Made by a program: the position numbers and the translations under genes | Shown: positions 28,593 through 37,147 of the stretch, in pieces | Position numbering within the stretch: position 1 is the stretch's first letter | How the letters are laid out: the number at the start of each line of letters is the position of its first letter | NCBI RefSeq assembly: GCF_014842875.1 | Contig: NZ_JACYXZ010000001.1 | Coordinates: 682,001-746,000 of the forward strand | Length of the DNA: 64,000 nt | DNA from: Nocardioides donggukensis | Lineage (GTDB): Bacteria; Actinomycetota; Actinomycetes; Propionibacteriales; Nocardioidaceae | Direction: 5' to 3' | The notes under the pieces: model-generated | What the model saw: only the letters and a program-made list of their open reading frames with translations | Told to the model about the DNA's origin: nothing | Database searches by the model: none

Positions 28593-30188
28593 ATGGGGAC
28601 AGGAAGTCACGCGCGCAAGCGCGCTCATACGTCGAAGGCACTGGCCGGACTCGTGCTGATGTCGGTGTCCGCGGGCGCCGGTGTCGGCTGGCTGTCGTCG
28701 CCGGTCGCCTCGCAGGACGAGTGCGCCGACGGCACCCGCATCGAGCTGGCCGCCGCGCCGGCGATCGCCCCGGTGCTCGAGGCCGCGGCCGCTCGTGAGA
28801 CGCACGGCTGCACCCGGGTCGTGGTCACCGCGACCGGCCCCGCGGACGCCCTGGCCGACCTCCTCGCCGGCGGCGAGGGCGCCCCGGAGCTGTGGGTGCC
28901 GGACTCGACGATGTGGGTCGACCAGCTCACCGCGTCCGGCGGCAGTGCGAAGCGGCTCGCCGCGAGCCTCGCGACGAGCCCGGTGCTGCTCGCCGGTGGC
29001 CCGTCCGCCGACGCCCCCGACTCCTGGTTCGCCGCCCTCGCCTCGGGCCGGGTCTCGATGCGGGACCCGCTGGCGCACGGCTCGGCCGCCCTCGCGCTCG
29101 TCGCGCCCCGCGCCGAGAGCGCCGAGTCCGGGGTCACCCCCGAGCAGGTCCAGGCACGCCTGGTGCCGGTCGCGCAGAAGTACGGCGAGCACCGGGCCGC
29201 CGCGCCCGACGCCGACCCGATGGCCGACATGACCGCCACCTCCCAGATGCTGGTGCCGGTCACCGAGCAGGAGTTCCTGAACGGTCGGCGCACCAACCGC
29301 GCGCTCACCGCGGTGCTGCCGCGGACCGGCGCGCCGATGGCCGCCTACCCGCTGGTCGCCGCGTCGTCGGCCTCACCGGAGGCGCTGGAGGCCGGTCGGG
29401 CGCTGGCCGGCCACCTCGAGAAGTCGGCCGGGCGCGAGCTGCTCGCCGAGCACCACTTCCGGGGCGCCGACGGCGCCCCCCTCGCCGGCGGGATCGGACT
29501 GGGCCGGGTCGACCGGCTCGCGCTGCCCTCGGCCGCCGAGGCCCAGGCGGACCTGCGCACGTGGGAGGTGCTCACCGTCCCCTCGAGCATCCTGGCCGTC
29601 CTCGACGCGTCCCGGTCCATGGGTCTCGACGCCGGTGGCCGGAGCCGCATCGAGCTGGCCGCGGCCGCGGCCGGGTCCGCCCTGGAGCGCTTCCCAGGCA
29701 ACGCCCGGGTCGGCCTGTGGCTGTTCTCCGGCAGCCTGGGCGGTCCGCAGGCCGACCACCGCGAGCTGGCCCCGCTGAAGCGGCTCGCCGCCCGGTCGGC
29801 GGGGAGGACCCAGCGCGAGGTGCTCGCCACCGCCGTCCAGCGGGCGGTCGGCCTGGCCCGGGGCGCGGGGACCGGGCTGCACGACACGACGCTTGCGGCC
29901 TTCCGCGAGGCCACCGAGAAGTACGACCCCGCCTACTTCAACGCGGTCGTCGTCATCACCGACGGTGCCGACGACCCCGACCCGCTCGGCCACGAGCAGC
30001 TGCTCGAGGCGCTCCGGGCCGAGATGGACCCGAACCGGCCGGTGCGGATCATCGCGATCGGCATCGGCGAGGACACCGACATGGCGTCCCTGACCGCGAT
30101 CGCCGAGACGACCAACGGGTCGGCGTACCTCGCCCGGGACCCGCGCGACGTCCTCGAGGTCGTCGGGCAGGCCCTGCTGGCCCGCTGA
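28593..30188 (+). CDS. Exported substrate-binding-like and VWA domain protein
   Basis: A 531-residue protein with an N-terminal basic stretch and a hydrophobic segment (residues about 17-36), a signal peptide or anchor. Residues about 45-310 look like a periplasmic-binding-protein fold: IELAAAPAIAPVLEAAA, ELWVPDSTMWVDQL, LATSPVLLAGG. A von Willebrand A domain follows from about 330, with a complete MIDAS start D338-A-S340-R-S342 and ITDGADDPDP later. Such SBP-VWA proteins are common and uncharacterised in actinobacteria. They are probably surface metal-dependent adhesion or chaperone-like proteins. It is convergent with the ALDH genes. Confidence 0.85.
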   Translation: MGTGSHARKRAHTSKALAGLVLMSVSAGAGVGWLSSPVASQDECADGTRIELAAAPAIAPVLEAAAARETHGCTRVVVTATGPADALADLLAGGEGAPELWVPDSTMWVDQLTASGGSAKRLAASLATSPVLLAGGPSADAPDSWFAALASGRVSMRDPLAHGSAALALVAPRAESAESGVTPEQVQARLVPVAQKYGEHRAAAPDADPMADMTATSQMLVPVTEQEFLNGRRTNRALTAVLPRTGAPMAAYPLVAASSASPEALEAGRALAGHLEKSAGRELLAEHHFRGADGAPLAGGIGLGRVDRLALPSAAEAQADLRTWEVLTVPSSILAVLDASRSMGLDAGGRSRIELAAAAAGSALERFPGNARVGLWLFSGSLGGPQADHRELAPLKRLAARSAGRTQREVLATAVQRAVGLARGAGTGLHDTTLAAFREATEKYDPAYFNAVVVITDGADDPDPLGHEQLLEALRAEMDPNRPVRIIAIGIGEDTDMASLTAIAETTNGSAYLARDPRDVLEVVGQALLAR

Positions 30189-30200
30189 CCCGCCGGCCTC

Positions 30201-31100
30201 TCAGAGACCGACCGGGTGCCAGACGGTCTTGACCTCGAGGAAGTTCGTCAACCGCCCGGTGCCCGGGTCGAGCGACCAGTCCGGCTCGGCGGCCGGGGCC
30301 CGCCGGACCCGCTTGAGGTTCTCCGCGGCCGCCTCCTCGAGCCGGGCGGCGTGCTCGGGGTCACCCGCGGCGCCGGTGAGGTCGATCGCGTTGACGTCCA
30401 TGTGCGAGGCCAGCCACGGGGCGGTGTTGCCGACGGTGCCGGTGAGGATGTTGACGACCCCGCCGGGGACGTCGGAGGTGGCCAGCACCTCGGCGAAGGT
30501 CACCGCCGGCAGCGGCCGGTCGGCCGACGAGCAGACCACGGCCGTGTTGCCGGTGACGATGACCGGGGCCACGACGCTGACCAGTCCGAGGAGGCTGGAC
30601 TCCTGCGGCGCGAGCACGGCGACCACGCCGGTCGGCTCGGGCGTGGAGAGGTTGAAGAACGGACCCGCGACCGGGTTGGCGCCGCCGACGACCTGGGTGA
30701 CCTTGTCCGCCCAGCCGGCGTACCAGACCAGCCGGTCGATCGCCTCGTCCACGACCCGCCCGGCCCGGGCGGCGTTGAGACCCTCCGAGACGCGCACCGC
30801 GTCGACGAACTGCGGGCGCCGGTCCTCCATGACCTCGGCGATCCGGTAGACGATCTGCGCGCGGTTGTACGCCGTCCGGCCGGACCAGCCCGGGAACGCC
30901 TTGCGAGCGGCCTGCACCGCGTCCCGGGCGTCCTTGCGCGAGGCCAGCGCGGCGTTGGCCAGGAACTTCCCCTTGGCGTCGTTGACGACGTAGGAGTGGC
31001 CGGACTCCGAGCGCGGGAAGGCGCCGCCGATGTAGAGCTTGTAGGTCTTCCGCACGTCCAGGCGTGCGGAGCCGGTCGGGGTCGTGGTCTTCGTCGCCAT
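30201..31100 (-). CDS. Truncated aldehyde dehydrogenase-like protein without catalytic Cys
   Basis: A 299-residue protein resembling only the N-terminal two thirds of an aldehyde dehydrogenase. It has YKLYIGGAFPRSESG, coenzyme-domain strands ending VPGGVVNILTG, then a short tail. The usual PWNFP segment reads APQESS, no cysteine nucleophile loop exists, and the catalytic Glu motif LELGG is absent. It should be inactive alone. It starts on the last base of the full-length ALDH stop (TGATG). This matches the second, pseudo-ALDH domain of ALDH16 proteins, here as a separate gene. It is intact, not a degraded pseudogene. Confidence 0.8.
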   Translation of the reverse strand: MATKTTTPTGSARLDVRKTYKLYIGGAFPRSESGHSYVVNDAKGKFLANAALASRKDARDAVQAARKAFPGWSGRTAYNRAQIVYRIAEVMEDRRPQFVDAVRVSEGLNAARAGRVVDEAIDRLVWYAGWADKVTQVVGGANPVAGPFFNLSTPEPTGVVAVLAPQESSLLGLVSVVAPVIVTGNTAVVCSSADRPLPAVTFAEVLATSDVPGGVVNILTGTVGNTAPWLASHMDVNAIDLTGAAGDPEHAARLEEAAAENLKRVRRAPAAEPDWSLDPGTGRLTNFLEVKTVWHPVGL

Positions 31101-32533
31101 CAGCGCTCTCCTGCCGTGAGGTAGGCCTCGAGGCCGTGCCGGCCGCCTTCCCGGCCGTAGCCGGACTCCTTGTACCCGCCGAAGGGGCTGGTCGGGTCGA
31201 ACTTGTTGAACGTGTTGGCCCACACGACGCCGGCGCGCAGCTGGTCGGCCATCCAGAGGATCCGCGAGCCCTTGTCGGTCCAGATCCCCGCGGACAGGCC
31301 GTACGGCGTGTTGTTGGCCTTCTCGACCGCCTCGGTCGGGGTGCGGAAGGTCAGCACGGAGAGCACCGGGCCGAAGATCTCCTCGCGGGCGATCCGGTGC
31401 GCCTGGGAGACGCCGGTGAACAGCGTCGGCGGGAACCAGAAGCCCTGGCCGGGCAGGTCGCAGGCGGCCGACCAGCGACCGGCCCCCTCGGCCTCGCCGA
31501 CCTCGACCAGCTCCTTGATCCGGGCCAGCTGCATGGGTGAGTTGATCGCACCCACGTCGGTGTTCTTGTCGAGCGGGTCGCCGACCCGCAGCGTGCCCAT
31601 GCGGCGCTTGAGCCGCTCGAGGACCTCGTCGGCGACGCTCTCCTGGACCAGCAGGCGGCTGCCGGCGCAGCACACGTGGCCCTGGTTGAAGAAGATCCCG
31701 TTGACGATCCCCTCCACCGCCTGGTCGATCGGGGCGTCGTCGAAGACGATGTTGGCGGCCTTGCCGCCCAGCTCGAGGGTCACCCTCTTGTCGGTTCCCG
31801 CGACGGTCTTCGCGATCGCCCGGCCGACCCCGGTCGAGCCGGTGAACGCGACCTTGTCGACGTCGGGGTGGGCCACGATCGCCTGGCCGGTGGCACCGGC
31901 CCCGGTCACGATGTTGACCACGCCCGGCGGCAGGTCGGCCTGCTGGCAGATCTCGGCGAACAGGAGGGCGGTGAGCGGGGTGGTCTCGGCCGGCTTGAGC
32001 ACGACCGTGTTCCCCGCGGCCAGGGCCGGGGCGATCTTCCAGGCCAGCATCAGCAGCGGGAAGTTCCAGGGGATGACCTGACCGGCCACGCCGAGCGACG
32101 TGGTGCCGTAGCCGGAGTACTCCAGCTTGTCGGCCCAGCCCGCGTAGTAGAAGAAGTGCGCCGCCGCGGTCGGGACGTCGACGTCGCGGGACTCCTTGAT
32201 CGGCTTGCCGTTGTCGATCGACTCCAGCACCGCGATCTCGCGGCCGCGCTCCTGGATGATCCGGGCGATCCGGTAGAGGTACTTCGCCCGCTCGGCGCCG
32301 GTCATCTTCGACCAGACCCGGCTGTGGGCGCGCCGCGCGGCACGGACGGCCGCGTCGACATCGGCCTCACTGGCCTCGGCGACCTCGGCCAGGACCTCCT
32401 CGGTGGCGGGGTTGACGGTCTTGAACGCCGTCCCGGACCCGTCGACGAACTCGCCGTTGACGAACAGCCCGTAGGAGCCCTTGATGTCCACGATCGCCCG
32501 GGACTCGGGCGCGGGTGCGTAGTCGAATGTCAT
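31100..32533 (-). CDS. Aldehyde dehydrogenase, full length
   Basis: A 477-residue NAD(P)+-dependent enzyme oxidising aldehydes to acids. It shows PWNFPLLML near residue 155, LKPAETTPL (cofactor Lys), FTGSTGVG near 230, the general base Glu254 in LELGG, and the nucleophile Cys288 in FFNQGHVCCAGSR. It lies five bases after deoC, whose reaction yields acetaldehyde, a fitting substrate, though not proven. With the overlapping truncated paralogue it resembles a split ALDH16. Confidence 0.93.
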   Translation of the reverse strand: MTFDYAPAPESRAIVDIKGSYGLFVNGEFVDGSGTAFKTVNPATEEVLAEVAEASEADVDAAVRAARRAHSRVWSKMTGAERAKYLYRIARIIQERGREIAVLESIDNGKPIKESRDVDVPTAAAHFFYYAGWADKLEYSGYGTTSLGVAGQVIPWNFPLLMLAWKIAPALAAGNTVVLKPAETTPLTALLFAEICQQADLPPGVVNIVTGAGATGQAIVAHPDVDKVAFTGSTGVGRAIAKTVAGTDKRVTLELGGKAANIVFDDAPIDQAVEGIVNGIFFNQGHVCCAGSRLLVQESVADEVLERLKRRMGTLRVGDPLDKNTDVGAINSPMQLARIKELVEVGEAEGAGRWSAACDLPGQGFWFPPTLFTGVSQAHRIAREEIFGPVLSVLTFRTPTEAVEKANNTPYGLSAGIWTDKGSRILWMADQLRAGVVWANTFNKFDPTSPFGGYKESGYGREGGRHGLEAYLTAGER

Positions 32534-32538
32534 CGCGA

Positions 32539-33516
32539 TCAGTCCAGCGTGAAGTAGTCGGGGCCGGAGTAGCGGCCGGTGGTCATCTTGGTGCGCTGCA
32601 TGAGCAGGTCGTTGAGCAGCGTCGAGGCCCCGAAGCGGAACCAGTCCGGGTCCAGCCAGTCGGGCCCGGCGACCTCGTTGACCGTGACGAGGTACTTGAT
32701 CGCGTCCTTGCTCGAGCGGATCCCGCCGGCCGGCTTGACGCCGACCATCTGCCCGGTCGCCGCCCGGAAGTCCCGGACCGCCTCGAGCATGATCATCGTC
32801 ACCGGGAGGGTGGCGGCGGGCTGGACCTTGCCGGTCGAGGTCTTGATGAAGTGCCCCCCGGCCATCATCGCCAGCCACGAGGCGCGGCGGACGTTGTCGT
32901 AGGTCTGCAGCTCACCGGTCTCGAAGATCACCTTGAGGTGGGCGGGACCGCAGGCCTCCCGGACGGCCACGATCTCCTCGAAGACCTGGAGGTAGCGGCC
33001 GGACAGGAACGCGCCACGGTCGATGACCATGTCGATCTCGTCGGCCCCTGCCTCAACCGCGTCGCGGGTGTCGGCCAGCTTGATGTCGAGTGCGGCCCGA
33101 CCGCTGGGGAAGGCGGTGGCGACCGCGGCGACGTTCACGCCGCTGCTGCCGAGGGTCTCCTTCGCCACGCCGACCATGTCGGGGTAGACGCAGACGGCCG
33201 CGGCGGGCGGGCAGCTCGGGTCGGCGGGGTCCGGGCGCATCGCCTTGCTGGCCAGCGCCCGCACCTTGCCCGGGGTGTCCTGGCCCTCCAGCGTGGTCAG
33301 GTCGACCATGCGGATCGCCAGGTCGATGGCGTAGGCCTTGGCCGTGGTCTTGATCGAGCGGGTGCCGAGGGAGGCCGCGCGGGCCTCCGCGCCGACCTGG
33401 TCGACACCGGGGAGACCGTGGAGGAACCGGCGCAGCGAGGACTCGGACGCGGTGACGTCGTCGAATCCGCCAGCGGCTGCGCTCGACGCTGAGGCAGTGG
33501 TGGAGGTGGGGGTCAC
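32539..33516 (-). CDS. deoC: Deoxyribose-phosphate aldolase
   Basis: A 325-residue class I aldolase cleaving 2-deoxyribose-5-phosphate to glyceraldehyde-3-phosphate and acetaldehyde. CVYPDMV, EIDMVIDRGAFLSG, LKVIFETGEL and FIKTSTGK (Schiff-base Lys) are all present, with VKPAGGIR as the phosphate loop. The N-terminal extension of about 60 residues is longer than in E. coli. I chose GTG 33516, six bases downstream of a TATGCT -10 on this strand, over longer in-frame starts. Confidence 0.94.
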   Translation of the reverse strand: MTPTSTTASASSAAAGGFDDVTASESSLRRFLHGLPGVDQVGAEARAASLGTRSIKTTAKAYAIDLAIRMVDLTTLEGQDTPGKVRALASKAMRPDPADPSCPPAAAVCVYPDMVGVAKETLGSSGVNVAAVATAFPSGRAALDIKLADTRDAVEAGADEIDMVIDRGAFLSGRYLQVFEEIVAVREACGPAHLKVIFETGELQTYDNVRRASWLAMMAGGHFIKTSTGKVQPAATLPVTMIMLEAVRDFRAATGQMVGVKPAGGIRSSKDAIKYLVTVNEVAGPDWLDPDWFRFGASTLLNDLLMQRTKMTTGRYSGPDYFTLD

Positions 33517-33522
33517 CGGCCC

Positions 33523-33532
33523 AGCATAGGCT
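33523..33532. promoter_or_regulatory. Overlapping divergent -10 boxes for deoC and the 33569 gene
   Basis: The ten bases AGCATAGGCT read TATGCT on the minus strand, six bases from the deoC GTG, and TAGGCT on the plus strand, giving a short leader to the ATG at 33569. The two boxes share the central TA, so one DNA opening site may serve both directions. Confidence 0.5.
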
Positions 33533-33568
33533 GTGCGCCGCACCCCAGGACAATCCGAGGAGCGAGCG

Positions 33569-34162
33569 ATGGAGCAGCAGCAACCGGACCGGTTGGGACC
33601 CACGAACGGCCGCTACTCGGGGATCTTCGGGATCGCTCTCGTCGTGCTGCTGGCGCTGGGCTCCCTGGTGGACGGCTGGCAGGCCGGCGACGCCGCGATC
33701 CTGGCCGGACTGGCGCTGGCGGCGCTGCTGATCTGGGCCGTGGTGCTGCGCCCGGTCGTGCTGATCGACGGGTCCGACCTGGTGCTGCGCAACATGTTCT
33801 CCACCACCCGGGTGGCGCTGGCCGCCGTCGAGGAGGTCCAGGTCAAGCACGTGCTGACCGTGCTGGCCGAGGGCCGGACCCTGCACTCGACGGCGATCAA
33901 CCGCAAGCGGGTGCGGCGGACCAGGGCGGCAGCCCGCACCGGCCGCACCGGCCACGAGCCGGGGCCGGTGCACCCGTCGTTCCCGGACCTGGTGGAGTCG
34001 AGGATCCGGCGGCTGGCCGCGGACGAGCGTCAGCGCCGAGGTGCCGAGGGCGCCGCCGTCGACCCGACTCCCGCCGTGCGCCGCGAGTGGTCCTGGCCGC
34101 TGGTGGCGGTGGCGGTCGCCCTGCTCGTGGACACCGCGGCGCTGACACTGCTCTTCGCCTGA
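33569..34162 (+). CDS. Membrane protein, possibly PH-like domain, unknown function
   Basis: A 197-residue protein with two N-terminal hydrophobic segments (about residues 18-38 and 44-62). A short soluble domain (LIDGSDLVLRNMFSTTRVALAAVEEVQVKHVLTVL) resembles bacterial PH-like domains. A basic, Arg-rich linker and a C-terminal helix (about 176-197) follow. Start ATG 33569 with a GAGGAG site. The family call is tentative. Confidence 0.65.
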   Translation: MEQQQPDRLGPTNGRYSGIFGIALVVLLALGSLVDGWQAGDAAILAGLALAALLIWAVVLRPVVLIDGSDLVLRNMFSTTRVALAAVEEVQVKHVLTVLAEGRTLHSTAINRKRVRRTRAAARTGRTGHEPGPVHPSFPDLVESRIRRLAADERQRRGAEGAAVDPTPAVRREWSWPLVAVAVALLVDTAALTLLFA

Positions 34163-34187
34163 GGACCCCGGCCGCTCAGAGCCCGAC

Positions 34188-35828
34188 TCAGAGCCCGGCG
34201 GCCGCCTTGACATCGTGGCGGAGGGCGTCCAGGCGTCCGACCGCCGCGATCCGGGCGGCGTCGACGCCGTCCTGCGGGTCGACCGGCACGACCACCTCGA
34301 GGTAGCACTTGATCTTCGGCTCGGTCCCGCTCGGGCGGACGATCACCCGGGCGCCCTCGGCCAGCCGGTAGCGCAGCCCGTCGGTGGGCGGCAGGTCGGC
34401 GCTGCCGGCGGTCAGGTCGTCGACCTGCTCCACCGCAAGCCCGCCGAGCCGTGTGGGCGGCGTGCCGCGCAGCCGGGCCATCGCCTCGGCGATCACGGAG
34501 ACGTCGTCGACCCGGACCGAGAGCTGGTCGGTGGCGTGCAGGCCGTGCCGGGCGGCGATGTCGTCGAGCAGGTCGCTCAGGCCACGGCCCTCGGCCTTGG
34601 CCCGGGCGGCGATGTCGCAGAGCAGCAGGAGCGCGGAGACCCCGTCCTTGTCCCGGACGTGCCCGGGGTCGACGCAGTAGCCGAGGGCCTCCTCGTAGCC
34701 GAACGCGAGCTCGTCCACCCGGCCGATCCACTTGAAGCCCGTGAGCGTCTCGGCGTACTCCTGCCCCGCGGCGGCGGCGAGCCGTCCCAGCAGGGAGGAG
34801 GAGACGATCGAGGTGGCGTAGACGCCCTCCTTGCCGGAGCGCAGGAGGTGGTCCCCGAGCAGCGCGCCCACCTCGTCGCCGCGCAGCATCCGCCAGCCGT
34901 GCGGCCCGGGGATCGCGGCCGCGCACCGGTCGGCGTCCGGGTCGTTGGCCACCACCAGGTCCGCGTCCACCTCGGAGGCGAGCGCCATCGCCAGGTCCAT
35001 CGCGCCGGGCTCCTCCGGGTTGGGGAACGCCACCGTCGGGAACTCCGGGTCGGGATCGGCCTGCTGGGGCACCACGTGCGGGGTCGCGAAGCCGGCCGCC
35101 TCGAGCGCGCGCAGCACGGAGGTGCTGCCGACGCCGTGCAGGGGCGTGTAGACGATCCCCAGGTCGCGTGGGCCGGGCTCGGCGACCCGGCCGGCCGCGG
35201 CGAGGTAGGCCTCGACCACCTCCTCGCCGAGCACCGTCCCGCCGGCACCGCGGGGGACGTCGGCCAGCGCGCCGACGGCGGCGATCCGGGCGGCGATCTC
35301 CTCGTCCGCGGGGGGCACGATCTGGCTGCCGTCCCCGAGGTAGACCTTGTAGCCGTTGTCCTGGGGCGGGTTGTGGCTGGCCGTCACCATCACACCGGCC
35401 ACGCAGTCGAGCTCGCGGATGGCGAAGGCCAGCACCGGCGTCGGCAGCGGTCGCGGCAGCACCAGCGCGCGCAGCCCCGCGCCGGTCATGACCTCGGCGG
35501 TGTCCCGCGCGAAGACGTCGGAGTTGTGTCGGGCGTCGTAGCCGATCACCACCGCCGCGCCGTCCGCCGCTCCCTGGTCGCGCAGGTACGCCGCGAGGCC
35601 GGCCGCGGCCCGGGTCACCACGACCCGGTTCATCCGGTTCGGCCCGGCACCCAGGGCGCCGCGGAGTCCGGCGGTGCCGAACTCGAGGGTCCCGGCGAAC
35701 CGGTCGGCCAGCTCGGCGTCGTCGCCGCCGGCCTCCACGGAGGCGATCGTCCGCTCCAGCTCGGATCGGGTGACGGCGTCGGGGTCCTCGGCGGCCCAGG
35801 CGCGGGCGGCGGCCAGCAGTTCGCTCAT
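34188..35828 (-). CDS. Phosphohexomutase (phosphomannomutase/phosphoglucomutase family)
   Basis: A 546-residue four-domain alpha-D-phosphohexomutase. The active serine is in VTASHNPPQDNGYKVY near residue 150, the metal loop is VANDPDADR near 298, the sugar loop is GFKWIGRVDELAFGYEEALGY near 370, and the phosphate loop is RPSGTEPKIKCYLE near 505. Length and motifs match PmmB/PGM2-type enzymes, which in several actinobacteria sit beside purine nucleoside phosphorylase. It may serve as phosphopentomutase for (deoxy)ribose-1-phosphate in this nucleoside context. The ATG lies six bases from a TACGTT box. Confidence 0.92.
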   Translation of the reverse strand: MSELLAAARAWAAEDPDAVTRSELERTIASVEAGGDDAELADRFAGTLEFGTAGLRGALGAGPNRMNRVVVTRAAAGLAAYLRDQGAADGAAVVIGYDARHNSDVFARDTAEVMTGAGLRALVLPRPLPTPVLAFAIRELDCVAGVMVTASHNPPQDNGYKVYLGDGSQIVPPADEEIAARIAAVGALADVPRGAGGTVLGEEVVEAYLAAAGRVAEPGPRDLGIVYTPLHGVGSTSVLRALEAAGFATPHVVPQQADPDPEFPTVAFPNPEEPGAMDLAMALASEVDADLVVANDPDADRCAAAIPGPHGWRMLRGDEVGALLGDHLLRSGKEGVYATSIVSSSLLGRLAAAAGQEYAETLTGFKWIGRVDELAFGYEEALGYCVDPGHVRDKDGVSALLLLCDIAARAKAEGRGLSDLLDDIAARHGLHATDQLSVRVDDVSVIAEAMARLRGTPPTRLGGLAVEQVDDLTAGSADLPPTDGLRYRLAEGARVIVRPSGTEPKIKCYLEVVVPVDPQDGVDAARIAAVGRLDALRHDVKAAAGL

Positions 35829-35834
35829 GCGCTC

Positions 35835-35840
35835 AACGTA
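35835..35840 (-). promoter_or_regulatory. Probable -10 box TACGTT for the phosphohexomutase gene, leaderless
   Basis: On the minus strand TACGTT is followed by six bases and the ATG at 35828, with no ribosome site. Confidence 0.4.
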
Positions 35841-35858
35841 GTACCCGGCGTCGGGAGA

Positions 35859-36659
35859 TCAGCGGCGGCCGCGGGGGCCGTACGTCGGGGCCACCTTCGC
35901 GAACGCCGCCTTCTGCGCGGCCTTGGTGTTGTCGGCGAACAGCAGGAAGGCCTGCTCGATCCTCTCCCGGGCGAAGGTCCGGCGCGGGCTGGCGGTCCAG
36001 GTCTGGTTGAAGATCCGCTTGGTGGCCGCGAGGGCGTCGGGGGAGCGCTGCGCGAGCTGGTCGGCCAGCTCGACGGCGGCGGCGACCGGGTCGGCCGCGA
36101 CCTCGGTCACCAGGCCGAGGTCGTGGGCCTCCTTGCCGGAGAGCACCTGCGCGGTCATCGCCAACCGCTTGGCGGTGTCGATGCCGACCAGCTCGGCCAG
36201 GCTGCGCACGCCGGTCATGTCGGGGATGATCCCCCAGCGCCCCTCGAGCACCGACCACTGCGAGTCCGGGGCGGCGATCCGGAAGTCGGCGGCCAGGGCG
36301 ATCTGGATCCCGCCGCCGTAGCAGTGGCCCTCGACCGCGGCGATGACCGGCACCGGCAGCCGGCGCCACGCCCAGCAGGCCTCCTGGAAGGTGTTGGTCC
36401 CGCGCCACGGACGGGGCAGGAACGCGGTCACCAGGCCCCGCCGGTCCTTCATCACCGTCGCGAAGTCGAGCCCGGCGCAGAACGACGACCCCTCGCCGGC
36501 GAGCACCACGGCTCGGAGCGTGCGGTCCTCCCGGAGGCCCCGCGCGACCTCGATCAGCTCCTCGAGGGTCTGGAGGGTGAGCGCGTTGAGCTTCTCGGGC
36601 CGGTCCAGCCGGACGTGCGCGATGCCGTCGGACACGGTGCAGGTGACGAGGTGGGTCAT
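35859..36659 (-). CDS. Enoyl-CoA hydratase/isomerase (crotonase) family protein
   Basis: A 266-residue crotonase-fold protein. The oxyanion-hole segments are SSFCAGLDFATV near residue 60 and EGHCYGGGIQIALAADFRIA near 115. The crotonase Glu positions are partly replaced (GIIPDMTGVRSLAELVG), so it may be an isomerase or other superfamily member rather than a classical hydratase. The C-terminal helices end in a basic GPRGRR. Start ATG 36659, six bases from a TAGCCT box on the same strand. Confidence 0.88.
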   Translation of the reverse strand: MTHLVTCTVSDGIAHVRLDRPEKLNALTLQTLEELIEVARGLREDRTLRAVVLAGEGSSFCAGLDFATVMKDRRGLVTAFLPRPWRGTNTFQEACWAWRRLPVPVIAAVEGHCYGGGIQIALAADFRIAAPDSQWSVLEGRWGIIPDMTGVRSLAELVGIDTAKRLAMTAQVLSGKEAHDLGLVTEVAADPVAAAVELADQLAQRSPDALAATKRIFNQTWTASPRRTFARERIEQAFLLFADNTKAAQKAAFAKVAPTYGPRGRR

Positions 36660-36665
36660 GGCCCA

Positions 36666-36671
36666 AGGCTA
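36666..36671 (-). promoter_or_regulatory. Probable -10 box TAGCCT for the crotonase gene, leaderless
   Basis: Minus-strand TAGCCT with six bases to the ATG at 36659; no ribosome site. The 44-base gap also serves the divergent SRPBCC gene. Confidence 0.5.
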
Positions 36672-36703
36672 GTCGGCCCCGACGGTGCGGGGAGACTGAG
36701 GAC

Positions 36704-37147
36704 ATGAGCCGGACCTACTCCTTCCGCGGCGACTGGCGGCTCGACGCCCCGCCCGACCCCGTGCACGCGGTGCTCGAGGACCTCGAGCACTACCCCTCCT
36801 GGTGGCCGCAGGTGCGGGCGGTGGCCAGCCTCGGCCCCGACGACGCCCTGGTGGTGTGCCGCTCGGCTCTGCCCTACGAGCTGGAGCTGCACCTGCACGC
36901 CGTGCACCGGGAGCCGCGCCGGCTGGAGACCACGGTCTCGGGCGACCTCGAGGGGTCGGTGCGGTGGCTCATCGAGGCCGACGGCACCGGCTCCCGGCTG
37001 CTCTTCGAGCAGGAGGTGGTGGTCCGCGGCCGGCTGCTCGCGCTGGCGTCGTACGTCGCGCGGCCGGCGCTGGTCTGGAACCACGACCGGATGATGGCCT
37101 CCGCCATCGAGGGACTGCGCCGTCAGCTGCCCAGCGCCGGGCGGTAG
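36704..37147 (+). CDS. SRPBCC family (START/polyketide cyclase-like) protein
   Basis: A 147-residue protein of the helix-grip fold: N-terminal FRGDWRLDAPPDPVHAVLEDLEHYPSWWPQVRAV, a typical SRPBCC beginning, and a long C-terminal helix (LVWNHDRMMASAIEGLRRQL). Such domains bind hydrophobic ligands; the ligand here cannot be told. The end overlaps the convergent epimerase gene by 25 bases. Confidence 0.82.
   Translation: MSRTYSFRGDWRLDAPPDPVHAVLEDLEHYPSWWPQVRAVASLGPDDALVVCRSALPYELELHLHAVHREPRRLETTVSGDLEGSVRWLIEADGTGSRLLFEQEVVVRGRLLALASYVARPALVWNHDRMMASAIEGLRRQLPSAGR

Noticed and set aside
30201..31100. The short ALDH gene as a decayed pseudogene
   Set aside because: The frame is intact with coding-like sequence, is coupled to its neighbour, and matches the known pseudo-domain of ALDH16.
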